The position numbers were made by a program, and so were the translations under genes. From positions 916,987 to 980,986 of the forward strand of contig NC_051453.1 in assembly GCF_001649575.2 (NCBI RefSeq): 64,000 nucleotides of DNA, in the 5' to 3' direction. This document shows positions 22,441 to 33,855 of this stretch, in pieces. This DNA is from Kryptolebias marmoratus. Its lineage: Eukaryota > Chordata > Actinopteri > Cyprinodontiformes > Rivulidae. Every line of letters begins with the position of its first letter. Position 1 is the stretch's first letter. Under the pieces are notes generated by a model. The model saw only the letters and a list, made by a program, of their open reading frames with translations. It was not told the DNA's origin and ran no database searches.

Positions 22441-25400
22441 TTTGAGACTCTTATTGTGAAGGATTGAAAGGATTAAAACGCACCTTGCACCGGTTCAGCT
22501 AAAATATTGCATGTTGTTTTGTAGTTAAACCATAACCATCAGACACAATAATAAAAACAAATGAAACAAATCCAGTCGGGGTCAGCAGGATTCTCTTCCT
22601 CAGCATTGCAACTTTTGTCTGTCAGTAATATTTACAATTTCATTTCAAAAAATAAAAACAATAAAAAGCTTCCTCCTTTTTTTCCCCCCAAGTGGCCCTA
22701 ATACATGTCATAATATCAACTTAGTGTTCAGTTTAATAGGTAGTCTGTCTGTGACTGTTATAACCACTCTATTCCATTCACATTTCTTTCTTAGGTGCAG
22801 CAAATCTTTTTTAGTTCTCATCCAAGAGTACAAAGAGGGCAAATGGGAAAATGTATCGAACATGACATCATAACAGAGGTGTTATTCTGAGCCTCATCTT
22901 CTGACACACCTTCCCGTCTCAGAAAGTGAAAGATGTATAAAGAGATTACGTTCCTAAATGTATTGTATTGTCATACTTTTTGAGGTAAATATTGCAACTA
23001 CACTTTGAGTAAACACTGCTGGTTTTATTAAGGATCTAACTGTAAACAAACTACTGTCATAAAATCAAATTAAACTGGGATAAAAACGTCACGCTGTGAC
23101 AGCTTCTTTCATGTGCTCATTAGACTGATTTGTCATGTTGGAGTGTTTCTCTAAAATGACGGATGCGGCTCTTGACTACATGCAATTACCCTCTGATAAA
23201 TGTCCTCCTCCGAGCTGATAGGAACGAAGTTGAGAACTAATGAGAGGGCTCTTTGTGGCACCTCTGAGGAGCTGTTATATCTGCTGAACTGAGGCGAAGC
23301 CCGACTGGGATAATTTATTGTGACTGAGCCACTTTACCAAGGCCATTAACTGTCACCTGATGTGGTTTATGATAGCCTGTATTCAGTGGATGAGGATACG
23401 TTGATTGAGTTTGACCTTTGAAACCATTAATAGAACTTTAAACACAGTGAACCCTGCAGCCTCCTCCCATTAAACATACTGTATTTAAACTGAAACTTTC
23501 CTCACCAACATGTTGCCTGAAATAACTCTCAACTCCCATTTAGTTCCTTAGTTTGGCTGAAAACAGTGCTCACAGGTACGGTTTGCTTTGGAAACACAAG
23601 ATGCTAAAAATATCTCCAACAAAGTCAGAGCTTCACATGAAGACAACAACAGTGAACAGAGAAATGTGGGATTTATGAAATGTTAAAATCAACTGTTAAA
23701 CACATTATTTACCTAAATAATACAAATAAACATGTTAAAATGATCATTAAGTCAAGAAGAAGCATGGTTGATTTTCTATTTGTCTAATTGTTACACCAAT
23801 TCAACTTGGTTTTAGCCAAATAAAGCAAAACAATGAGGAGAACTGTCTAAAACCCCATAGAGCTGTGAGTCATGGTTAAAATATGTAAGGTTGTAATGTG
23901 CTTTCAGGTTTGGATACGGCAGGTTTTACATCACATAATGGGAACTATCAACCTGGAGAGTTTAAATGAGTGACCAGTCCTACCAAGTACCAAGAACCAA
24001 ACCCAGTTCATTAATACTAACCCTGATGATATACCTTATCTACAAACCATATGAAGGTGAGTCCTATTAAAAAGTGAATTATCTTATTTGAAAACAAGAC
24101 TGTATTTATTTTTAAACAAGACCAATGTAAGACCAAGTTTTCATGTCATAAAACAAAAGCAGATAAATTAGTTTAAAAAGTGTCACTACTGTATTATTTA
24201 AAGGCTTTTCTTGGGAAGAGCAACAATTTGGCTTTTATCCACAGATGCACTCTGTTGGGAGATTAGGTTAGCCAGTCTGAGCTAATTAGCTTCAGACACA
24301 CTCCTGATTGGTTTCATATTAAAGTGCTTCTCAGGACAACAACAACAAGAAATACATTTATTTTAAATTGGATTCCTAAAATGAAAGGTGGTGAAGTTCA
24401 CTGTAATCCATTTGAGTTTATGGTCAAATTCAGCAAATATATTCTCATAATTTGACAGCTGTTTAGACTGTGTGTCTGCAGTAAAACAGCCCAGTCATGG
24501 ATCAATGTGTGCAGGGAAACAAAACAGTAAAATATGATGAAGCAATTATTACATTCCTGCATCCTAGACAACATCCAGGACTTTTAAAGAAAAGAACTGC
24601 ACTGTTTCATATAAAACAGCTCCTTTCAGTACCAAATTGCAAGAAATACTGTATGCCTGTGAAATGTAGGGCTTGCAAAACAGAAGATAAAGTTTATGGT
24701 GAAAATCATCAGTGCAGGAGGCAGATTTCCTCAGATAAACTCGACACAAAAAGACTCCAGAGTAATAAAACATATTAGACTAGATCAAATTAAAGTTGTT
24801 TTACATTATTAATAAAATGCACATTTTCTCCTTGGTCCATTTGTTTAAAATAAAAACTAGTGTCCCAAATAACATTTTGAAATATTTTTAGCAAAAGAAC
24901 CTTTGACATAGGAAAACCCCTTCCCACATCACTGCACTGTTCTGCCCAAAGTGCCTGTTTTTTTGTGCGTGTTCCTGTGACACCTGCAGGTGTGTGTAGC
25001 TGTGTTAGGGCTATCATCACCTCGCTGCTGTGTAAGCCTGGCATCTGTGGCTCTAATTACATCCTGCTGTCTGGATCAGGGCTGGTTAGCAGCAGGAAGC
25101 AGTGAGGCAAAATTCATAATCAGCTCCATTTAGGCACAAGACCTACTTTATGTGGCCGACCAAGACCGTTTTACAAACCAAATAAAAGTATGTTGTGCTT
25201 TGGCTCATCAAAACAAGTTATGTTTGGCAACCTAAAGGCTTAAAATAACATTAATATATGCGTTGTCACTCACTGTTCTTGCAGGGAGCTGCACAGGAAG
25301 TGATTTGCTGCTCGCTTGCAGGACCTTAGTGACGGAGAGATGGAGGAAACAGAAAGCTGACCAGAAAGGAGAAGAAATGGCTCAGATCACACATATAGGA

Positions 25401-25745
25401 TTTCTCAGCTGAAACTCTGAAATCTAGTGATGTTTTCCTGAGATTTTTGTCTTTTTTTAAAGTATCTTGAGCACCGTTTTTAGTCTGGTAGCAGCAAAGG
25501 TTGAGTTACCTTTAGTAACCGTTTAGTTGGTTTATCTTGATGATTTTAGTCTAAATCTGACCCCTTATTATAACCAAAACATCCTCAAATGAGATTAAAA
25601 CAAGACATATTGTTAATTGTTTCTTGAAGTAAATGAGAATATTACAATACTATAAAACTTGACAACAGAGAACAGAGTCTACACCAAATATGGACTAAAT
25701 GTTTTTTTGGCTGGTGACAGAATATAGTGTAAAGGCTATATATAA

Positions 25746-25746
<1 letters not shown>

Positions 25747-25799
<53 letters not shown>
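25747..25799. repeat. (TG)n microsatellite
   Basis: About 26 uninterrupted TG units. Confidence 0.95.
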
Positions 25800-25802
<3 letters not shown>

Positions 25803-28286
25803 GAGAGCTGCAGAAGAATTGGTTCCAACATTTCAACCTTTTCTTGTTTAAAAAGAGCTCCTGGCCTTGCTCCATGCTTTAAATGCCTGCACATGTAGCT
25901 GCACTTTAGAAAAGTACGTTCTGCCTTGAGCTGCTCTTAGATAACTTAGATTTAAGGATTCAAGCAGCTTTTAAGCATCAGATAAAAAAAAGAAAGAAAA
26001 AAGAGGAGGGCCAAGCAATTCTGAGATGAGGTCATTTGCGCACAAAAAAGGTGCGAGTGCATCAAAAAGCAACTAATGGTTACTTTCATGCACACATTTA
26101 TCAACATTTGAACTTTCATTTGCTTGCTTATCACTTAGGCTCATTAATTTGTTGCCTGGGAGCATGACTGCAGTTGTTAAATTGGTTTGTCCTTTTAGGT
26201 CAGGACGAGTAAGCTGATCAAATCAATCTGTCCTGCTCACAGTGCCAGAGAGGCCACCGTGTCCCTCTGTGCTTTACGCAACGATAACAAAGGATGATGC
26301 ACTGAACTTCATATATCATGGATCATCATCTTAACAGCTAACTATAAATAATTAAAAAACCTTGTGTTCAGTTGTGGTTGTGTTTAGGATTTTTATTACA
26401 TTCCTAACTGATTTTGAAATGTGTAAATGAAACAAAGTTTTAAAATGAAGGTTGGCCACCTGCGTCCCTGAAGGCTTTTAATCATCCTGTCACTGCGCGT
26501 TACCATGAACCAGGTGCAAACTGGGAAAAACTATGAAACGGACATTTCATAAATGCCACAGTCAGTGCTCAAACTGGCATGTTGTTGTGAATCCTCCTTC
26601 ACTAAATGAAGAGATTTACCAGCAGTGACTGGTTCACCTACCTTAAAGAATGTTAGTTCATGCCATAAAATAATCATCTCTTGATAAACATTAACATTGA
26701 CATTAAATCATTCATAAAGGAAGCTTCAGCCTCTGGTGTCCAAGAAATCTTACCGTGTGCAGCCATTAAACCAAACAAACAATAGTGAAAACTTTCTGCG
26801 TACCATTTGCTTTTCTGTTCACAGTTTGGTGTTTCCTTTTTTCCCCATCTAGGGAGTGGCCCTCCCAGATATTTAATCTCTTCCTTCCACAGCAGCAGTT
26901 CAGTTATGCTGACTTTATGACCTTACTGAGCTAAAAAGTTAAACAAAAAGTCTGTTTTACAGTTTTGCCGCTTTGGTTTGGTCTTATGATTTAGAGTACT
27001 TTTACCTTTTCTTCTGAGAGGGTCATTAAATCTCAGCTTGCCTGTCTCCTTGTCAGATGCACCCTTCTTGTAGTTGTTGTCACCCAATTCAGTTTTTGAG
27101 AGTAAATTTGCAGTCAGGATAAATATTAAATTTACAGGTTCTCATTCTTCCTTTAGTCTTCAGCACACGTCCCAAACATTCCCACTCCTGCCCATGTAGT
27201 TGATTTACTCCTTCCAGCCTAACATAAGTCATTTTATTACTCCAGATTAAAGATTTTTAGTAGGAGAGAGACAACATGTTGTCCTCATGAATCCTCTGTA
27301 ATCCTAATACAGATTAGCCAGTCTGAATTTAAAATTCAAAGTTTACTTTTTTTCTGAGCTCTGCTTTGTAAATTTGTGAGGCAGCTTTCTTTTCAGCACA
27401 AAGATGTGGCTCATGGTAGGAGCAGTTTTTTTAGTCTGTCAACTTTAATGGTACAGATCATTTTCTTCTTTTATTCAACTATTTGCAGATTGATTCTGAT
27501 GATTTCTGTAAATTTCCCATCAGTTATCACTGATCTGCATGCCCCTGTGTCACAGAGCATTTAACTCAATGATCATTTAATTTTATTATCTTTCCTTTTG
27601 TCTTAATGTGACCTGATTCTGCTAGTCATGGTGTCCAGTCTTCATCCATCCTCCTCTTCCTCCTGCTTCTGCCCTCTTCTCTCTCCACACTCTCAGGCCC
27701 AATGTCTGTTTTCCACACACATAACAAGCAGCGTCCCTGATGACCCCTCCTGGCGACCTCGCCCTCCTCTGTGTCCCCGTCCCTCATGTCCTCTCCACCT
27801 CAGAAAAACACATCAGAAGCCCCATCAGGGGAATCAACATTCATCACATAGACAGGCTGTGGTGTTTTATATGTTCTCTCTTTCCTCGCCTTTTGTTTTT
27901 AATGTGTAATTCAGCATGTCTGGCATATTGGAGGGCGTCTCTCAGGACTTGGTCTGGAGCAGAGGAGATGGAGGTCGGATCAGGGTAGACACGGAGTGTG
28001 GATCATATGGAGGAGGCTGTTGGACTGGAAGCACATTTCTTTGTCCTGATATTACAATATTATAAACCTCAGAAGAAAAGAGAAATGTGTTAGGGACGTC
28101 ATTTTTATTCTGTTTTTTTACTTCACATTTCAGTCTCTTCTTCCTGCTATCTCTGTCTCCCTTTACATACTTTTCTGCCTCTTCTAACCACTTTCCTCAA
28201 ATCCATCACTAGTTTCTCACATTCCTCAACATTCAGCTGACCTTTAAAATCAAACTTTCTTACCAGATGTTTCACATTATATGTAA

Positions 28287-28370
28287 ATAAGACTTACTTC
28301 TATAGCACTTCTCATAGATACAATAATTAGCAGAAAGTGCTTCATAATAGAGCAAAAGTAGTACATAATT
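28287..28370 (+). mobile_element. Degraded dispersed repeat
   Basis: The stretch acttctatagcacttctca through agcagaaagtgcttcataat resembles a common fish repeat with the TATAGCGCTTTTCA...AAAGTGCTTCACA arrangement. It is short and diverged. Confidence 0.35.
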
Positions 28371-29430
28371 ATAAGATTATATAGTTATATAAATACATAT
28401 AGATACATTTTTAATGCAAGAAGTAGTTCATGTTAAAGAAGTCTTCTTAGGGTCTACCATTTGTGTCCTAACTCAACACAGAACTTCCCTAAATTTTTCT
28501 ACAGATCCCAGACCTTAAAAGTACTTTTCCCTCGAAGTAGAATGGTCTCAGTGTCACCGTCCACTCCTCCGGCAGATCCTGGCCTTTCAGATCCCAAACA
28601 GCGGAGGAGGTCTTTATTTCAGGTATCCCAGACTTGTTTTTCAGGTACAAACCTGGAGGAGATTTAGGTTGTTGAGATCCCTGTTCTGAAAAATACCTCT
28701 TTAGAAGGGTTCAATGACATTTCTTTATATAGAAATAGAAAGAGAACCAAACTCATGTTTAAGGTAATTTAATTCTCATGAAGGAGCAGACGTTTGTACA
28801 TCACAAGTTGTGTGGAAACAACTGGCCACGTAGGCAACATCTCAGACATCATTTATACACTTCTGAAGCTGGAACGAGCATTATCTTCAGCTGTACAAAC
28901 TAACCACAGTCAGAAATCTAATTGGTGACAAGGAAGTGATTTATTTTTCTCTTACTGCAGGTTCTTCTCTTCATGGTGGGGTGGAAAACAAAGACCCTCG
29001 ACTGCAGTCGTAAAAAGCTTCATCTGCGAAGACATGCATGTTTTCAAAGCATGATGATGACAAAAACAGAAAATCTCTTCTACTAAAGGCATAAACTTTT
29101 AAACTTTTAGCACATAAGGTTCAATAGTTAACAAAAGTCACACTGTTTTACCATTTAAAACATTTTATTCCACACTGGCTGTGATATTTTGGCACCTAAA
29201 AGCTTCAGAAGAAAGCTGTTTTTTTAGCAAACACATCAGAAGTTTGGAGGCCCATTCACCGCCAGTCAAAGTGGAGGAATTGTTTCCCCCAGAAGGAAGT
29301 GGGAACATTACACAGAGGCCAAGTACCTGGATGTATCACTTCACTCTTGTTTGGCCAAGACTTAAATTACCAACAGATACAAATAGATTCCCTGTTTGGT
29401 TACAATAAGGATTCTCCTCTCCATGTAAAT

Positions 29431-29591
29431 CAGTGGTGTGTAATCCTAGTCCTGGAGGGCCACCATCCTGCACGTTTCGGTTGTTTCTCTGCTCTTCAGC
29501 AGCTCTTCAAGTTCTGCAGAAGCCTGTTAATTGCTCTACAGCAGAGAAACACCTAAAACATGCAGGATAGTGGCCCTTGAAGACCATGATT
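29431..29591. mobile_element. hAT-like MITE, older copy
   Basis: A palindromic element whose left arm (CAGTGGTGTG, then tcctggagggccaccatcct) and right arm (aaacatgcaggatagtggcc) are inverted copies of each other. It belongs to the same family as 51273-51470. Flanks atgtaaat and ttgtaaat match at 7 of 8 positions, suggesting an 8-bp target duplication. The right terminus has lost several bases. Confidence 0.65.
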
Positions 29592-31029
29592 TTGTAAATA
29601 TTTCAGTCCTCAGTGCCGCTGATCAGATTCTCTGCACTCGTGCAGCTGTGCCTCTGATTGATTACTTATGCTTAACTTTTAACCAATCACCGTTCCTTTT
29701 GAGTCCTGTATCATCTTATCCTCTAAATGTGATCTGGAAGTGGTGTAGAGAAAGCCATGCCTCCCGTGGGCAATGAGGTTGAAGATGTGACCGCAGCTCA
29801 CGGCTACAGACACTGATATTGAGTACCAACAACTTTATGAGAGCTGGTGGTACGCTCTAAAATGTGACGGTACACTGAGGACAAAAATTTCCAAACACAT
29901 TGTTATCTATTTTAGGGTACTTCCTTTATTAGATTATTAGATAACCCTAAGTGTAGTTTCTGAGTTATAACACACTGAGGTTGTGTCAGACACAGTGAGC
30001 ATGAACGCAACAGTTCAGTCACGTATTTTCAAGCTGTTTTTGTCTGTGCAGCTTCATTTCTGCTGTATGGATTCATTTATTGGCAAATACAGCTTGGTTG
30101 GGCTTTAAAAGTAATCTCAAAAAAAGAACTTAAGGCTTTTTGGGTAGTTTCACAGATGACAATCTTGATTTAAGGTTTATAAGGTCAGAAATATTTAGAT
30201 CTGCAGAGCAGAAGATTGTTTTGCCCACAGATCCACAAAGTCTGCACGTTTCCTGGCTGCTGATAAAGAAGATTAGATTAGAAATAAATTATTGTTATTA
30301 AAATCATTATTTATTTCTTGGAAGATTAGATGGAAACAAGCTGTTGGGACACAAATGTACTATTGACTGCATTCTTGTTTAGCTTCTATTTTGTTTGTTT
30401 GTACAAGAACATTTCAACTCAGTAATGTCTGGACACATTTACAAATTCAAGGTTTTTTTTTGTATAATCCAAGAAATAAATTAGAACACTGAAAATCAAT
30501 ATTGAAAGGTTGTAGTGAGAAAATACAGCTAAATAAAAATCCTACTTTGGATTTCAGGGGCACCTTCAGAAAGTCTTTGCAGGGGTGGCCAAATGGGGGC
30601 CACTGTTAAAAGTCATAACAGAATTTATAAGCTATTTGAAAAGCAATATTGCAATATGGGAGTTAGAGAATAGCCTTCTGATAATAGCCTTCTGATAATG
30701 GCCTTCTTTGGTTTGTTGCTTTACTGTTGACATTAATAAGTTAAAATAGCAGTCTCTACTCAACCCATTGGAGCTTGTCCTCTCTTCTCTTATCAGATTT
30801 AAAATCAGGAAATATTTTATTATTCCGCAGAGGCAAATTCACATTTATGAAGAAGCCCCATGTAGACAAATATTAGAAATAGAACAATACAAAGCAAATA
30901 ATTCAAATTCAAGCAGCTATTTCCTATACATCCCCATACACAACATAACTATTTTCATATTTATAATTAAAATCAGCAATTTTAGAAAGAATGAATATGT
31001 ATCTTGCAAGATCTGTTTGTGCTCAAAGT
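29592..31029. other. Intergenic DNA, no gene seen
   Basis: No exon set seen. A 14-bp tandem repeat (tagccttctgataa, about 2.6 units) lies at 30671-30707, and a CAGGGGTGGCC motif at 30580 resembles an isolated hAT terminus. Confidence 0.45.
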
Positions 31030-31250
31030 ATGGATTGGGAATGACTCTAAGCTACCACCCCAACAAACTGTATCACAGCATGTGTAAAACTGGCTGAGTT
31101 ATAACCATTTTGCATTTGCAAAATAATTAATTAACTAATTAATCAATTATCTGTGGCAGCCATCTTAAATCAGGTTCAACTATTAATTAAATGTAGATGT
31201 GCATTCAGTGTTTCAATAAAATCTATTTGGCTCATGACATGTTTTGCTAA
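31030..31250 (+). mobile_element. Dispersed repeat family A, longer plus copy
   Basis: Contains, in order, actctaagctaccacc, ggctgagttataacc, an AT-rich spacer, ctgtggcagccatcttaaat and tttcaataaaatct...catgacat...gctaaaagac. It joins the two blocks seen separately in the other copies, so it shows the order of the element. Confidence 0.6.
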
Positions 31251-32480
31251 AAGACTGATTAAACAATTATCTGACCAGGGGCCCAGTGTGGGGACTAGAA
31301 CCTTTAGAGCGCCCCCTTTTGGCGCCCCATCAGGTTTGTCCTTGTTGTGGTTGGTGGCAGCTTTGCATTTGATGGCTTCGCCAAACTGTTCCCAGGAAAA
31401 ACTTTCAGCGACTGTGTGGCTTTCTTCAAAAGTTGACGTGGTTTATTTATTCATACTTTCCTAAAATAAATTCATCATATTAAAAATATATATGAAAAAA
31501 ATCTTTATTCTAATTTTTGCTTGAATCTAACGTACACTGATGTTCAGTATTTCCATTATTCATGTGCCTGCTCTGCTGAGAATGAGTCACCTCAGAATTA
31601 CATGCCAACACTCACTGTGCCGCCGCAACTTCCCTTCCTGAGAGTCATGAAAAATACCTCTGAACCTCTTACCTCACTCTCGTATTTGTCTGGATTCTCA
31701 TCTGCAAAAAGGAAACCAAGTGACACATGAACCAGAATCACTTACATAAACAGACTCTTTTATATTTCAGTTATTTGTGTTGAATAACTGCTTTCTTGTT
31801 TCAACAACTTAAGGGTTTGAATAATTTGATAACATGTAATTTTTGTGATATTTAACTGGTTTCTGAACTCTAACGGTCCTATTTCTGACCTAATGGTTTC
31901 AGAAACTGTTGCTCCTTAGCTAGCTGCATCCAGGCAGGTCTGGTATTTTAATCAAAGAACAGTAGCTGTTTTTCTTAGAGTCCTCCCATAAATATTGATT
32001 AATTTCCAGTTGATGGACTTATAATCGATAACTGGTTCCTTATGATAAGTAATTGGGTTCTTTGTTAGCTGCAGATTGTGTTAACAAACAGCTTTAAGTG
32101 GAGTTTAGGAATTTTAAGGTCTCGCTCACTGTGTGGGCTTGAATGGAGGTTAAAAGACAAAGTGAGGCAGATTTTGACTCCTGGCTGGACTCATCCTCAG
32201 GGATGAAGAGTGAGAAACTGAGCTGCTGGAGTTCCTGCTGTTCTGAATTAAACAGAGACAACTGAACTGGTTTGGACATCAGGTTAGGATGTATTTCAGA
32301 CACCTTTAAGGGAGGAGTTTTAAATATGGTCTCAGGACAGACCCAGGACTCACAGGTGAGATTATATCTCGAGGCTGACTTGGGTTGGCCTCAGAGTCCC
32401 CTCAAATGATCTGGAAACTGTAGCTGGGAAGAGGGAGGTCTGGGGAACCCTGTTCAGAGGTTAAAATGGGACTCGGTTCT
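31251..32480. other. Intergenic DNA, no gene seen
   Basis: No exon set recognised. A short near-palindrome of GCGCCCCC/GGCGCCCC type lies at about 31308-31327. Confidence 0.4.
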
Positions 32481-32484
32481 GTAT

Positions 32485-33000
32485 AATTGCTAAGATGGAT
32501 GAATGAACAATTACTCCCACGACACCCAGAAGAGAAACCAACGGAGGCTTTCTGCCAGCTGTAAACTAAAATGTCTGCAGGTAGCTCTGTACTTTCTCCT
32601 GCTCCTCTCCCAGAGCATCATCCAGCCCATTTTGTTTTATTGTTCTGTTTGCTCTTACATTACGTTATCCGTTTCCAGTCAGTCCAAACTAACACACACT
32701 ACCAGTACAGCCTTTAGGATTATACGTCTTATAGGGCCATGAGATGCTTTTCTTCCACAATAGTTCAGAACATTTCACATCTGTTAAACATTTACCTGGA
32801 GCTCCTACCTTCTGGGAGAAGATGTAGGACTCTAAGATGCAGAAAAACACGTTTAGGAAAAGATCTTATTCAATCAGCCATAGCTGCCCTGAACAAGAGA
32901 CCATCTTAAGGAAATTTCTGTGACATTTGTATGATTTGTATCTTCAGTTATTGCCTTTGTCAGCCTTTGTCCGTGGTGACAATAAAACCTAAAATTTAAG
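32485..33000 (+). mobile_element. Degraded LINE reverse-transcriptase C-terminus
   Basis: A frame at 32503-32742 (LYFLLLLSQSIIQPILFYCS, then SKLTHTTSTAFRIIRLIG) resembles the conserved end of LINE ORF2 proteins (FYxSxIxSxLxFxxxxW...KLxRIxxxAxKIIG). A broken piece after it resembles the segment ending in xxSFxPxAIxxLN. Stops and shifts mark it as dead. It lies less than 1 kb upstream of the rgs4 promoter. Confidence 0.6.
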
Positions 33001-33678
33001 TCTTCTTGTTTCATGATACAGTCACAAAACTCAGACCTGGTTACTTGTATACTGACTAAAAGATTCACATGTGATTTAAGTTTTGCACATTTTACCTATA
33101 ACAAAAAATCAATGTTTTCTGTATTTTTAGTGTGTGGGAATCTCATGGTTTTTTTTAAATAAATCATATTAGTGTAACAATTGAAAAGACTTAAAAGGTT
33201 CAGGCAGCACTCAAATCCTTTATTTACAATTCAAGAACTTTAAACCTGGATCAACAAAAACAGACGTGAATGCTAACACTACATTCAGATGGTGCTAACA
33301 TGTGTGAAACTTGATCACCAAAAGGGTGTTGATGAAGAGAGCAACCTCAGTGTACTTGACTTTGAACTCTCTCTTAAAGGGTCCTTCAGTGAAAACAAAT
33401 GACAACACTTTCCTAGAAACACCTCACTGAGTGAATTAAAAAGCCCAGACATATGCCAGTGCAGATGACTGGATTAGATTTTTGCTCAGATGATAAAGCT
33501 TTTTGTTGTTTTCTGCAGAAGGTGAACTTCACAAGTTCCTCAAATGCCTGAATCACCTCAATCAGAGGAAAACACCTTTTGTTTGGCTTAAATGCAACCC
33601 CATCTGTTGTAAATTATCCCCATACTCTCATTGCCTCTCTCTTTTCCTGTCTCTCTCTTCCTTTCTCCATCTGTTGTG

Positions 33679-33683
33679 ATTGG
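33679..33683 (-). promoter_or_regulatory. rgs4: Inverted CCAAT box of rgs4
   Basis: ATTGG on the plus strand (CCAAT on minus) about 30 bp before the TATA box. Its position fits an NF-Y site in the core promoter. Confidence 0.5.
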
Positions 33684-33711
33684 CTAGTTTTCTCTCCCTG
33701 CGCTTTGCTGG

Positions 33712-33717
33712 TATAAA
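33712..33717 (+). promoter_or_regulatory. rgs4: TATA box of rgs4
   Basis: TATAAA about 140 bp upstream of the ATG, predicting a start near 33742. A second TTATAAAAA at 33777-33785 could drive a shorter 5'UTR starting near 33810. Confidence 0.6.
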
Positions 33718-33855
33718 TCACCGCTGGGGGTGGAGATACTAAGTGCAGCCTGCTGTCTAATACTGAGGGAAGCTGTTATAAAAACTCTGCTGCTCACAAC
33801 TACACAGTTGCCTCCCTGCTGTCAAGCACTGACTTTGGATTTTTAAGATTCCACC

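Larger units (their letters stand above)
22441..29430. other. Intergenic DNA, no gene seen
   Basis: Seven kilobases without a recognisable exon set. Frames up to about 93 codons (for example 24497-24778 plus) lack domain signatures. The stretch at 23155-23420 is of mixed, non-repetitive composition and could be a conserved non-coding element. Confidence 0.45.

Noticed and set aside
24497..24778. 93-codon frame with several Cys
   Set aside because: No recognisable domain or partner exons; length is within chance expectation.
30580..30605. CAGGGGTGGCC motif as another hAT-like element
   Set aside because: Only one possible terminus seen; no inverted partner or target duplication found.
31308..31327. 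GCGCCCCC/GGCGCCCC near-palindrome as an operator-like site
   Set aside because: Isolated GC-rich stretch with no nearby promoter or known factor match that I could support.
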